A DNA stretch of 64,000 bases, from positions 186,001 to 250,000 of the forward strand of contig SGBC01000001.1 in NCBI GenBank assembly GCA_004195045.1, read 5' to 3'. Positions 17,416 through 25,456 of this stretch are shown here, piece after piece. Source of the DNA: Candidatus Acididesulfobacter guangdongensis (GTDB lineage Bacteria > SZUA-79 > Acidulodesulfobacterales > Acidulodesulfobacteraceae). The notes under the pieces were generated by a model, which made no database searches, was not told the DNA's origin, and saw only the letters and a program-made list of their open reading frames with translations. Every line of letters begins with the position of its first letter. The first letter of the stretch is position 1. The position numbers were made by a program, and so were the translations under genes.

Positions 17416-17476
17416 AATTAAAAAGCCGGCGTATTATCGCTTCTATAATTTATTATAGATATTATAACGACGCCGG
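17416..17476 (-). terminator. Rho-independent terminator after the Mo-oxidoreductase structural genes
   Basis: On the minus strand CCGGCGT (17470-17476) pairs with ACGCCGG (17426-17432), and the loop holds a second perfect stem, TCTATAAT with ATTATAGA (17442-17459). The stem is followed by CTTTTTAATT. This is the clearest terminator in the window and ends the transcript of the 81-aa gene before moeA. Confidence 0.72.
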
Positions 17477-17592
17477 TCTAAAGTTTACTGATATAACAAA
17501 TATTTTTCATTTTACATTCACTATCTTGCAAATTGAACTTCAAGAGTGAATAGTTAAAATAAAAAGAAAATAAACAAAATAAACAATTAAAA

Positions 17593-17838
17593 TTAAAAAT
17601 AAGGTTCTACGGGATACATTTTGATACCTGCACCCTCTAATATTTTCTTGGCATTTGCCTCGTCTTCAAGATTTACGAAGATAGTCGCATGATAGGGCGT
17701 GATGCTGGCAACATTTCTTCCTACAATCGCAATTTTTGATTTTTTTAAAGTATCTTCCGCTTTATCAAAATCTCCATTATTGTAGTCAACCCTGATAGGC
17801 GCATTGTATATAGTTCCGACCGAACTTAACTTTGCCAT
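17593..17838 (-). CDS. Small soluble protein of the Mo-oxidoreductase operon, 81 aa
   Basis: I do not recognise a named family. The 81-residue protein has no Cys and no membrane segment. Its pattern (strand PIRVDY, helix FDKAEDTLKKS, strand KIAIVGRNV, strand ATIFVNL, helix DEANAKKILEGAG, final IKMYPVEPYF) resembles a small alpha/beta ACT- or ferredoxin-like fold. GGAGG precedes the ATG. It lies downstream of the ferredoxin and catalytic subunits and just before a terminator, so it may be an accessory or regulatory subunit of the enzyme. Confidence 0.6.
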   Translation of the reverse strand: MAKLSSVGTIYNAPIRVDYNNGDFDKAEDTLKKSKIAIVGRNVASITPYHATIFVNLEDEANAKKILEGAGIKMYPVEPYF

Positions 17839-17927
17839 ATTTGATCAATCCTCCGTATTAAACGTATTAAATAAATATTATTAAATAAATTTAACTAAAT
17901 ATTTGTTATATATATCTATTGTACTTT

Positions 17928-18047
17928 AATCCTGCAATAGAAAGTTATCTACCCGGATAAGGTGTCAGATTAATTTTTTTGCAAATATTTTCTTTGTTAA
18001 TTGAACTACTCCGTATGCAAAAAAATAAAATCTGACACCTTATTCCT
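17928..18047. repeat. Composite repeat with long GGTGTC inverted arms
   Basis: TTAATCCTGCAATAGAAAG is followed by GGATAAGGTGTCAGATTA (from 17955). About 30 bases of near-perfect inverted repeat end with TCTGACACCTTATTCC at 18047. The central spacer of about 33 bases includes GAACTACTCCG. A similar sandwich of about 94 bases lies at 26159-26252. It fills the gap between the 81-aa gene and the ferredoxin gene. Confidence 0.75.
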
Positions 18048-18142
18048 CATATATTACTAAGATGTATATTATATATCACTTGATGTATATTATATATCAT
18101 TAAATTTATATATAAATTATAATTTATCGTTAATAAATTAAA

Positions 18143-18796
18143 TCAACCTACCTTGGAACTGTTATCGTTATCTTCGACGGAAGAAGTGCCCTGTGTAGAA
18201 TGCGGCAAATCAAATCCGAAGAAGTGTTCCGTCATTTTACGGGCGGTTTTTTCTCTGTCGATTGTTGAAATTCTGTTTATATTGCCGAACCAGAGCGCAT
18301 CCGTAGAACAGAGAGTAACGCATGCAGGCAGTAATCCTTCGTCTATTCTGTGTCTGCAATAATCGCATTTTGTAACCTTTCCGGTCGCATCGTTAAACTG
18401 GGGCGAACCGAAAGGGCACGCATGTATGCATGATTTGCATCCAATGCATGTAGTCGGGTCGTTAAAGACTATGCCGTCAGTTCTTTTTTGCATTGAACCT
18501 GTAGGGCAGGCTTTAACGCAGGCTGCATCATCGCAATGAAAACAATTCATTGGTAAATAAACGGTTTTAAGCTGACCTTTCTTAACAAAATATGGTCCTA
18601 CCTGGATAACTCTCATTCTTCTCGGTCCAACCGGAAGATTATGCTCTTTTTTGCAGGATACTTCGCAAGACATACACCCTATGCATCTATCAATATTAAC
18701 CTTCATAGAATATTTAGGGTTTGAAGATTTAAGAGTTATTCTTGCCGCTCTTTCTTCTCCAAGATGAAATCTGTCAAATCCATATTCAGATGACAT
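18143..18796 (-). CDS. Four-cluster ferredoxin subunit of the Mo oxidoreductase (PhsB/DmsB-like)
   Basis: The protein has 217 residues with cysteine groups CIGCMSCEVSCKKEH, CFHCDDAACVKACPTGS, CIGCKSCIHACPFGSP and CDYCRHRIDEGLLPACVTLC. This is the usual layout of the electron-transfer subunit beside DMSO-reductase-family catalytic subunits. It lacks a signal peptide and a membrane anchor, as does the catalytic subunit encoded just upstream at 19.0-21.5 kb, so the pair should be cytoplasmic. The short gap between the two genes holds a possible stem-loop at 18851-18923. Confidence 0.9.
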   Translation of the reverse strand: MSSEYGFDRFHLGEERAARITLKSSNPKYSMKVNIDRCIGCMSCEVSCKKEHNLPVGPRRMRVIQVGPYFVKKGQLKTVYLPMNCFHCDDAACVKACPTGSMQKRTDGIVFNDPTTCIGCKSCIHACPFGSPQFNDATGKVTKCDYCRHRIDEGLLPACVTLCSTDALWFGNINRISTIDREKTARKMTEHFFGFDLPHSTQGTSSVEDNDNSSKVG

Positions 18797-18850
18797 ATTT
18801 GACTCCTTTATAATATAATTTAATTATTAAAATTATTTTTATATTTTTAA

Positions 18851-18923
18851 CAATAAGGGCATCACTAATTACATTACAATAATTATATTATACATTGTAT
18901 GCCATTATATGGTACCCTTATTG
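18851..18923. other. Intergenic inverted repeat between the two Mo-enzyme subunit genes
   Basis: CAATAAGGG at 18851-18859 is complementary to CCCTTATTG at 18915-18923, with a 55-base AT-rich loop. No T-run follows on the minus strand. It could stabilise the upstream catalytic-subunit mRNA or set subunit ratios; this is inference. Confidence 0.4.
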
Positions 18924-19002
18924 TCAACAAACAATCCATGCACATGCAATTTAAATAAAGTTTAATTAATATTTATTATATTTATTAATCAATATTTATT
19001 TA

Positions 19003-21549
19003 TTAATATTTTCTCGTATCGCATGAAACAGGCGTACACTCTACCGGTTCTTTGAAATTAACCAATTTTTTCCATCCGATACTCAGTTCGTGATATTCTT
19101 TCCAGTGGTCTTTCCATTTACCGATAATAACATCCTTGTCTTGATGTTTCGGGTCCCAAACCTCAGGAAATTTCTTCTGTAAAAACTCGACTACGTTTTT
19201 AGCAGTTCCTTCCGGATCTTCATCGCCTTTTCTATATACTCTGCACAGAATAGCTTTGAATTGAATCTGACCGTAAACAGGGTCTTTTATAATATCATCG
19301 ATAACGGTATTAATTGACTCATACGGATGAAAAGGCTGATATCTGTCGAAACCAAAATTAGCCCAAATTCCGTCTTCAGGCACCATTTCGGTAACCCATG
19401 CCGGACCTTCAACCCAGCCTCTGTCATTTTCAACTATTACCATATCTCCGTCTTCAATACCCATAACGGCAGCGGTAGCAGGATTTATTTCGATATTTCT
19501 ATCCGGTTCCAGCTCATCGTTCCATGGCCACCAATGACCGCCTTCATGAAATGATTGAGCAATTCTGGTAGTATTCAGAATAAGCGGATATTTTTTTGCT
19601 CTTTCAAAATTTCCTAAAGGAGATTCCGAACCTTCAACCTGGGTAGGAACTTTGTACCAGCCGATTTTCTCCAGAGGTTCCGAAGCAAGTTCAATTTTAC
19701 CGGAAGGTGTAGGAAATCTTTTATCTGATTCAGGATAATTTTCACCTTCTTTATACATTATCCATTTTCCGCGAAGAACGGCTTCGTCATCCTGAAAAAC
19801 CGCTTCTTCTTTAGAAAATACAGGCCACATAAGTCCGCCTTTAGGATTTTTCTCAGGATTCAGAACATCATATTTTATGCCTCTTGTAAAGGGCTCCTGA
19901 TCATTAAAGAAATCTGTCATATGTATTTCATTAACCCTGCCTTTATCGGGACCGTCTTCATAATAGCCCCATGGATTGAATTCGACTTCGTTAAAATGAC
20001 CGACGCCGGCATTTTTTAATCTCTTCGCAATACCGTCAAATACGTCTATATCCGCCCTATGTTCATGCTGATAAGGAATTACTTTGTTATGCCATTGTAT
20101 AAGTCTGTTATTGCCGTGATGACAAATGCTGTCGGTTTCAACGGACATAGCAATCGGAAACGCTACATGACTGAACATATAGGTATGATTCGGATATATG
20201 GAAAGATGCACATTAATTATATTTCTTTTCATTGCTTCTTCCATTTTCCACGAGTTCGGAAACTGGGGAAGATGATCTCCGTTCCAGATAATACCTTTTA
20301 CCGGATACGGTTTTTCATACATCATCGCATTTATAATACACGGAACTGAACTATCGCCCCACGAAATCAATTTGTCGGTAATTTGAGGTCTTTTCGGCAA
20401 TGGAATATCATGCAGGTCGTTCCCGTAATTTAGCGGGGGTCTGCAGTTATGAAGCCAATTCCAGCCGCCGCCTTTCACACCGATAGAACCGGTTAATGCA
20501 AGAAGAGCCGCAATAGACCTGTTGACATTGTTTGAATTATAAATCTGAGCTGTTCCTAAATTTCCGGTAACAGAAGCAGGTCTTGCCATACCGAACCTTC
20601 TTGCCGCTTCAATTATTGTTTCTTTAGGAATATAAGTAAGTTTTTCAGCGCGTTCAGGAGACCATTTTGCGCATTCTTTAGCATATTCCTCAAAACCTGT
20701 TACCCATTTATCGACAAATTCTTTATTGTAAAGTTTTTCCTGAATTATTATATTTCCCATAGCAAGAAATAATATCGCATCTGAACCTGAGCGGATTCTC
20801 ATGCCTATATCGCATTTTGAAAGCGTTGCGTTGAAACGCGGGTCTACGCCTATTAAGAAAGCTCCGTTATCGCGTGCATCAAGAAGATGAGTCATTGTAA
20901 TGGTTTCTTGTGCAGCCATATTTGTTCCTACTAGCAGAATACATTTTGAATTTTTCCAATCCTGCGACGGATTCATAAGTCTTCCGAGACCTTTTGCCCC
21001 AAATACGTAATTCATTGACACGCCTGGGCTTTCGCAGCATATTGGACCTTGACCGTAAACATTGGGAGTGCCGAATATTTTGCCAAACCTTGCAGCTCCC
21101 TCTTTGTTACCGAAAGACGACCTGCCTGTTCTAAAAATAGCAAGAGCTTCTGGTCCCTGTTCGTTATAGAGTTTGATAAGCCGTTCAGCCGTAAAATCAA
21201 GAGCGTCATCCCACGAAACGCGTTTGAAATCATCGGTCAAAGACTTTCTCATGTATGGATAGTTTACCCTTAACGGGTCATACCACCACTGAATCTGTCC
21301 AACACCTTTAGAGCAAAGACCTCCTCTATTCTGAGGATGTTCAGAATCGCCCATTACATCGACAATTCTGCCATTTTTTAAAAATATTTTGAGACCGCAT
21401 CCGCTCTCGCACATATTCGTACATGTGGAATAACGAACAGTGTCATGCTCTTTGGAAGATTCCTGCGGGCGATGGTCGGGCTTTATTTTCATAAGCCTGT
21501 TATCTTTCACTCTCAAGAATCTTTCTTTGCCTAATTCATCAAAATCCAT
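19003..21549 (-). CDS. Cytoplasmic molybdopterin oxidoreductase, DMSO reductase family catalytic subunit
   Basis: An 848-residue Mo-bisPGD enzyme. An N-terminal [4Fe-4S] site uses Cys43, 47, 51 and 79 (CTNMCESGC, GGLCSKG). The segment YGQGPICCESPGVSMN near residues 165-180 supplies the probable Mo ligand Cys (171 or 172). TPSGKIELASEPLEKIGW and INPATAAVMGIEDGDMVIV mark the C-terminal cofactor domain. There is no twin-arginine signal, unlike periplasmic Phs, Psr, Arr or Ttr enzymes. The frame opens at 21561, but GGAGGGC immediately before the second ATG (21549) makes that the better start. The gene sits between an HdrB-like gene and a ferredoxin gene. Candidate reactions include sulfur-oxyanion or polysulfide reduction, arsenate chemistry or an acetylene-hydratase-like reaction. 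The substrate cannot be assigned. Confidence 0.9.
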   Translation of the reverse strand: MDFDELGKERFLRVKDNRLMKIKPDHRPQESSKEHDTVRYSTCTNMCESGCGLKIFLKNGRIVDVMGDSEHPQNRGGLCSKGVGQIQWWYDPLRVNYPYMRKSLTDDFKRVSWDDALDFTAERLIKLYNEQGPEALAIFRTGRSSFGNKEGAARFGKIFGTPNVYGQGPICCESPGVSMNYVFGAKGLGRLMNPSQDWKNSKCILLVGTNMAAQETITMTHLLDARDNGAFLIGVDPRFNATLSKCDIGMRIRSGSDAILFLAMGNIIIQEKLYNKEFVDKWVTGFEEYAKECAKWSPERAEKLTYIPKETIIEAARRFGMARPASVTGNLGTAQIYNSNNVNRSIAALLALTGSIGVKGGGWNWLHNCRPPLNYGNDLHDIPLPKRPQITDKLISWGDSSVPCIINAMMYEKPYPVKGIIWNGDHLPQFPNSWKMEEAMKRNIINVHLSIYPNHTYMFSHVAFPIAMSVETDSICHHGNNRLIQWHNKVIPYQHEHRADIDVFDGIAKRLKNAGVGHFNEVEFNPWGYYEDGPDKGRVNEIHMTDFFNDQEPFTRGIKYDVLNPEKNPKGGLMWPVFSKEEAVFQDDEAVLRGKWIMYKEGENYPESDKRFPTPSGKIELASEPLEKIGWYKVPTQVEGSESPLGNFERAKKYPLILNTTRIAQSFHEGGHWWPWNDELEPDRNIEINPATAAVMGIEDGDMVIVENDRGWVEGPAWVTEMVPEDGIWANFGFDRYQPFHPYESINTVIDDIIKDPVYGQIQFKAILCRVYRKGDEDPEGTAKNVVEFLQKKFPEVWDPKHQDKDVIIGKWKDHWKEYHELSIGWKKLVNFKEPVECTPVSCDTRKY

Positions 21550-21591
21550 GTTGCCCTCCATATTATTAATTAATTAACACTAAAAATAAAA

Positions 21592-22509
21592 TTAAATTGC
21601 GGTTTCCGAATATAAATTAAACGCATAATTTGCATATTCGCCAAGCTCAACCTCTAAGCCTGCCAAGTATCCGATAAGCTCTTCAAAACCAACCATCGGC
21701 GCAAACGATTCTAAATCCGACATATCGACAGCATTAATCAAATTCTGCTGACACATGGAACATATTGTTAAAATATAATCCGAATCGGTTTCATTTGCTT
21801 TTTGATTTATTGACTTGAAAAATTCATTTAAATCATTTGCGCTTTCTATTCTTTTATTCCTCAACGGAGTGACATTTTGCAGTTTCTCTCCGCCGCAGCA
21901 CTCAGAATATAAAGACACCCTCGCGCCCAGATTTTCTAAAAATTTTGTTAATTGAAGTATATTGTCTTGATTGTCGTAACAACCTGTATAGAGTAATATA
22001 GAATGACCTTTTAAATTTTTAACTGCTTTTTTTAAAAAATTTTCTGCGGTTTTATTTTCAGCTGCAATATCGCCGGAATCATTCGTTTCTATATTTGTCT
22101 CATTAAGGGCGAACATTAAATCCAGAATATGTTTTGCTCCGGTTTTATCGGTATCGGTATCGGACAGAACAGCCTTAAACGGCTTAAGACTATAATCTAT
22201 CTGATTTTTATACATAGAATTTTTATTAACGGTATCAAGAGCTTTATTTATGGATTTGCTGCATACCTGACAACCTGTATATAAATACTTAGCTCCTTTG
22301 CTCTGTGCTAATCCCAGATTTCTAAGCGGCATAACAACTTTATTAAAAAATTTATGGTCATAATAGCCCGGAGCTGCGCCGCAGCAATTCCATTCTTCAA
22401 GAAGTTCCGCTTCTATATCCAGAAATTCAAAGATTTTATAAAGATTTTTATTTTTAGCTTTTATATTATTTGACTCCACGCATCCGGGATAATATAATAT
22501 TTTTTTCAA
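21592..22509 (-). CDS. HdrB-like CCG-domain iron-sulfur protein
   Basis: A 305-residue protein with two complete CCG motifs. The first uses Cys10, Cys42-Cys43 (NCCGAAPG) and Cys80/83 (GCQVC). The second has TGCYDNQ, ECCGGEKL and ICSMCQ. In heterodisulfide reductase HdrB such motifs bind non-cubane [4Fe-4S] clusters that handle disulfide or thiol chemistry and electron transfer. It starts the minus-strand cluster and lies 43 bases before the Mo enzyme start, so the two are almost certainly co-transcribed. It suggests that the Mo enzyme exchanges electrons with a thiol/disulfide or ferredoxin couple in the cytoplasm. Confidence 0.85.
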   Translation of the reverse strand: MKKILYYPGCVESNNIKAKNKNLYKIFEFLDIEAELLEEWNCCGAAPGYYDHKFFNKVVMPLRNLGLAQSKGAKYLYTGCQVCSKSINKALDTVNKNSMYKNQIDYSLKPFKAVLSDTDTDKTGAKHILDLMFALNETNIETNDSGDIAAENKTAENFLKKAVKNLKGHSILLYTGCYDNQDNILQLTKFLENLGARVSLYSECCGGEKLQNVTPLRNKRIESANDLNEFFKSINQKANETDSDYILTICSMCQQNLINAVDMSDLESFAPMVGFEELIGYLAGLEVELGEYANYAFNLYSETAI

Positions 22510-23505
22510 AATTAAACCTGCTTTATTTTTAATACAATTATATAATTATATAATTATCTATAGTTAATTTAATTTAATTTTAATATGGTTAATTTAATAA
22601 TTTGATACAGTTAATTTAGCTATATTATTCTGCTATTCTGCTTCTTTACTATTTATTCTTTACTATTTACTATTTACTAGTTACTAGTTACTATTTATTA
22701 TTTATTGCAAAAAACTTAATTTTTCTATTTTTTTTGCAGTCTAAAAATCAATAAGATATCGGTTGATAATTTTAACGGTTATAGAACAATTATTATAATC
22801 TTATTTAAAATCTAAAATCAAGTATTTTTTTGGCAAAAAATTAAATTCATAAAAAATTTTTAAAAAACTATTTTATTATTAATATTATCGGTATATGAGC
22901 AAAAATATACGCAAAATATGCTGCTTGCAACATAATTTATTAATTTAATTTTTAAAAATATGATAATTATAATTTATAATGCTATATTTAAAACACTTTT
23001 TGGTATTTAATTACCATATAGAAGTATTCTAATATATAAATAATATCAATAAATAATCAAACAAATAATACAAATAATACAATAAATAATCTATACAATG
23101 TAATTGTTTATTAACATTTCTAATAAATATTTTTTTATGCTATTTTATTTTATGCTTTTGATTTGATACTATCTTAATGCTTTTGATTTTATTCTATCTT
23201 AATCTTAATGCTTTTGATTTTAAAAAACTTTTCGAAAAAATATATGCCTAAAAAAACACAAATATTTTAAAAAAATTTTTTAATATTGTCGAAAAAATAT
23301 TAAAAACATATCAAAAAAAATATTGTAATATAAAATAATTTATGTTATGATTTGTCAACTAACCATTATTTATGGTTTGCGCATATTTTTTTTCGTATAT
23401 ATGTTGTTTTTTCATTTTCATATATATTTGGTTTATGTATATTTTCGTGTTATCTGCTATTAAGTTAATTTGTATAATATGCCAGCAGTAAAGCAATAAT
23501 GATAT
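22510..23505. other. Gene-free AT-rich region, about 1 kb
   Basis: No gene with a ribosome site or family match is visible. The stretch holds short direct repeats of TTTACTA/TAGTTACTA units at 22655-22700, the promoter region of the HdrB-Mo enzyme operon next to 22510, and tandem repeats at 23152-23220. The base composition is extreme even for this genome. I see no DnaA-box cluster that would argue for an origin. Confidence 0.5.
23152..23220. repeat. Three tandem ATGCTTTTGATTT units
   Basis: ATGCTTTTGATTT occurs three times, at about 23152, 23177 and 23208, joined by related CTATCTTAAT linkers. It lies upstream of the tRNA genes. Function is unknown; slippage is the simplest origin. Confidence 0.7.
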
Positions 23506-23581
<76 letters not shown>

Positions 23582-23737
23582 CTTAAAAATCTTACAAATC
23601 TATCTAAACTTCAGATTTATTTTTCCGAATAAAGCTATAAAGAAAATTTATGCTTTATATCCAACTATTATACTTTATCTTGAAATTTGTAATATAAATA
23701 GACTATAATGTCATATAATGTTATATAGATTTTAGAT

Positions 23738-23814
23738 GCCCCCGTAGCTCAGTAGGATAGAGCAGAGGTTTCCTAAACCTTTGGTCATCGGTTCGATTCC
23801 GGTCGGGGGCACCA
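23738..23814 (+). tRNA. tRNA-Arg (CCT)
   Basis: A complete 77-base cloverleaf: acceptor GCCCCCG with CGGGGGC, anticodon loop TTCCTAA with anticodon CCT, T-arm CGGTTCGATTCCGG and an encoded CCA. It marks the left border of a 6-kb region of mobile-element and toxin-antitoxin remnants. This would fit use of the tRNA 3' end as an integration site, but no integrase gene or second att copy was found. Confidence 0.96.
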
Positions 23815-23907
23815 CTAAAAGACGCAGTAAATAAGGCACTTCGGTAAAATACCGCTTAAAAAAGATAAGCATAAAAATGTATAAATATGAATAGAAATGA
23901 CGTATTT

Positions 23908-24040
23908 TTACTACCATATTGCTATCATTTACTACTAAAAAAATTATTCCCGAAATTAAACCGTTAATAGAAAAAATATTTATTAGCTTTAAAAATTATT
24001 GATAAGGATTCTATTATTTGCTACTATATTGCTACTGCAT
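23908..24040. repeat. Imperfect direct repeats downstream of tRNA-Arg
   Basis: CTACCATATTGCTATCATTT (23911-23930) and CTACTATATTGCTACTGCAT (24021-24040) are related copies 110 bases apart, in gene-free DNA just after the tRNA. Such repeats can be relics of an integration or excision region, but nothing else here proves it. Confidence 0.4.
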
Positions 24041-24141
24041 TTTAAATACGCCAATATTTATTAATAATATCAATAAGTTATAATTAAAAAATTAAATGGG
24101 GGGCAGATTTATTTATTCTCATACTGCACTGCTGCCTATGT

Positions 24142-24196
24142 TTTCAAATTATTTATTTCCGATAGCGTAACTTTTTATATCGTCCATAACCGCATC
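24142..24196 (-). pseudogene. 3'-end fragment of a GT9 glycosyltransferase gene
   Basis: The minus strand encodes LIDAVMDDIKSYAIGNK and a stop. It closely matches the last codons and the post-stop TAAATAATTTGAAAA of the GT9 gene at 57202-58557 (IDAVINDIKR and so on). It is a short truncated copy, about 33 kb from its relative. Its upstream end is cut by the HigA-like remnant. Confidence 0.65.
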
Positions 24197-24301
24197 TATA
24201 AGCTATCGGAATATTTTAAAACTATCCCTGAATTCTGGATGAATTTGCAGACAAAATACGATCTTTATAAAACAAAAGAAAATATGCTTCGCACGGCTTA
24301 A
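24195..24301 (+). pseudogene. HigA-type antitoxin C-terminal remnant
   Basis: In frame on the plus strand the text reads YKLSEYFKTIPEFWMNLQ, then TKYDLYKTKENMLRTA and a stop. The YF-x3-PEFW-x-NLQ-x-YDL pattern is the hallmark of the C-terminal end of HigA/VapI helix-turn-helix antitoxins. The DNA-binding N-terminal part and any HigB toxin are missing, so it is a dead fragment. It directly abuts the GT9 fragment on its left. Confidence 0.7.
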
Positions 24302-24352
24302 AAAAAATGTCTATTAATAGTATATATATATTAAATTTAAAATGGAATATAC

Positions 24353-24505
24353 CGATTATGGCGAGGCAAAAATATAATATAAAGCAGGTCGAGGTTATAA
24401 CCATAAATGAAGATAATGACATTATAATAATTACGGCAATAGCAAAATATTTTTAATTAACCGAAGGAGTTTTAAATGAAAGTAACGTATGACCCGAAAT
24501 ATAAA
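24353..24505 (+). pseudogene. Truncated copy of the DUF4258-DUF2283 gene junction
   Basis: This stretch is almost identical to 28654-28808. It includes the last 32 or so codons of the DUF4258 gene (QVEVITINEDNDIIIITAI), its stop, the GAAGGAG ribosome site and the first eight codons of the DUF2283 gene. It then ends abruptly at a GGTGTC palindrome. Only a few bases differ, so the copy is recent. Confidence 0.85.
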
Positions 24506-24506
24506 T

Positions 24507-24527
24507 AAAAGGTGTCAGACACCTTTT
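24507..24527. repeat. GGTGTC palindrome at a fragment junction
   Basis: AAAAGGTGTC and GACACCTTTT flank a central A at 24517. It lies exactly between the copied DUF4258/DUF2283 fragment and the end of the TnpB pseudogene. Confidence 0.85.
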
Positions 24528-24532
24528 CCCTT

Positions 24533-25062
24533 AAGTGAACTACCTCGCCCTCACGGACGAGGATTCCTGTTTCGTCGTATGACGGCTATATCCGATACTC
24601 TGGATACCCGCCGGAGCATACTCCGCAGGCGTTAGACTTTTGTCCGGTTCAGGCGATACCCGCCTTACCTTTAGACGTGTGCTGCCGTAGGCAGCATTAA
24701 GACCCACAAGAAATAGGTTAATACTGGCGTTTATATCTCTGTCGTGAGTAGTATTGCAGTCGGGGCAAGTCCACTCTCTATCTTTTAATTGCAAGTCTTG
24801 CTTGATAGATAGAACCTGTTGACTTTAAAAATATCCCTCCCGTACCAATCGGCTTTATATTTAAGCTGGTCGGTAAACATGCCCCACGATACATCGGATA
24901 TAGACTTAGACAAATGCCTGTTTTTAACCATTCCTTTGATATTTAAATCCTCAAGAACGATAACTTGGCTATCGTTTACCATTCTTAATGAAGCTCTGTT
25001 TATATAATCTTTACGTTGATTAGCTACTTTTTCATACACGGTTGACAACTGTTTTCTGAAAA
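24533..25062 (-). pseudogene. IS200/IS605-family TnpB (RuvC-like nuclease) pseudogene
   Basis: The 25048-24785 part encodes KVANQRKDYINRASLRMV and VLEDLNIKGMVKNRHLSKS, the TnpB core with the second RuvC acidic residue. It runs to NRFYLSSKTCN. After a frame change the 24794-24540 part gives LKDREWTCPDCNTTHDRDIN, with the last RuvC Asp and one zinc-ribbon CxxC. The first CxxC partner (about ten residues) is deleted at the junction. The N-terminal half, with the first RuvC Asp, is absent. The 3' end ATTCCTCGTCCGTGAGGGCG is a typical IS605 right-end hairpin. No TnpA is present. The remnant is bracketed by two GGTGTC palindromes. Confidence 0.9.
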
Positions 25063-25063
25063 G

Positions 25064-25084
25064 AAAAGGTGTCAGATACCTTTT
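25064..25084. repeat. GGTGTC palindrome at the other side of the TnpB remnant
   Basis: AAAAGGTGTCAGATACCTTTT is a near-perfect palindrome with one mismatch. The TnpB similarity stops on its left, and a copied rmd fragment begins within ten bases on its right. Confidence 0.8.
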
Positions 25085-25090
25085 CCTCTT

Positions 25091-25205
25091 AAATCAACCG
25101 TACCTCTTTCATCTATTAGCGGAACACACAAGTGTGAACCTTGGATAAAACTTGTGTTATATGGTTTCCTACAAAACCGGAAGCGCCTGTTAGTAAAATA
25201 TTCAT
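25091..25205 (-). pseudogene. 5'-end fragment copied from the rmd-like gene
   Basis: Starting at an ATG (25203-25205), the minus strand encodes MNILLTGASGFVGNHITQ, then VLSKVHTCVFR and a stop. It matches the first 35 or so codons of the gene at 30841-31767. A two-base insertion (TGTGTTCC versus TGTTCC) shifts the frame. The similarity runs to the CTCTTAA next to the palindrome. It is a non-functional partial duplicate. Confidence 0.85.
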
Positions 25206-25289
25206 ATGTTTCATATGTTATTTTAATTTTAATATATTTATTTAAATATAGTAAAATATTTAATTAATATCAAAAATCCATCTTAAAAT

Positions 25290-25452
25290 ATGAAAAATTA
25301 ATCAGATACCTTTTTCTTTAAAACAAACGGCAGATACAGACAGAAGTAAGAGATAAAATAAATCAGATATGATTTATACGATCACTTAAAATGCAGTCGG
25401 GAGTACGAGAATAAATAGATCTAGAATAAATATATCTGACACCTTTATTTAT
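25290..25452. repeat. Degenerate GGTGTC-type repeat cluster
   Basis: AATCAGATACCTTTTTC (25298), AATCAGATATGATTTA (25360) and TATCTGACACCTTTATTT (25433) surround AAAATGCAGTCGGGAGTACG. The last motif recurs as CACAGTCGAGAGTAAAGG near 26697 and inverted near 60874. This 250-base gap has no gene. Confidence 0.55.
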
Positions 25453-25456
25453 ACTA

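Noticed and set aside
19003-21549. Assignment of the Mo enzyme as formate dehydrogenase, arsenate or thiosulfate reductase
   Set aside because: There is no Sec or Cys-Gly-His formate dehydrogenase motif and no twin-arginine signal as in periplasmic Arr or Phs; sequence motifs alone do not settle the substrate.
22510-23505. Replication origin in the gene-free AT-rich kilobase
   Set aside because: AT-rich and repeat-bearing, but there is no clear cluster of DnaA boxes and no dnaA, dnaN or gyr genes nearby.
23732-23917. 61-aa minus-strand frame over tRNA-Arg
   Set aside because: It is the antisense reading of the tRNA gene (VVPPTGIEP-like text is a known artefact of tRNA antisense frames) and has no ribosome site.
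23815-24110. Integrase-type island next to tRNA-Arg
   Set aside because: The location is right and related direct repeats exist, but I found no integrase sequence and no second copy of the tRNA 3' end to mark an attachment site.
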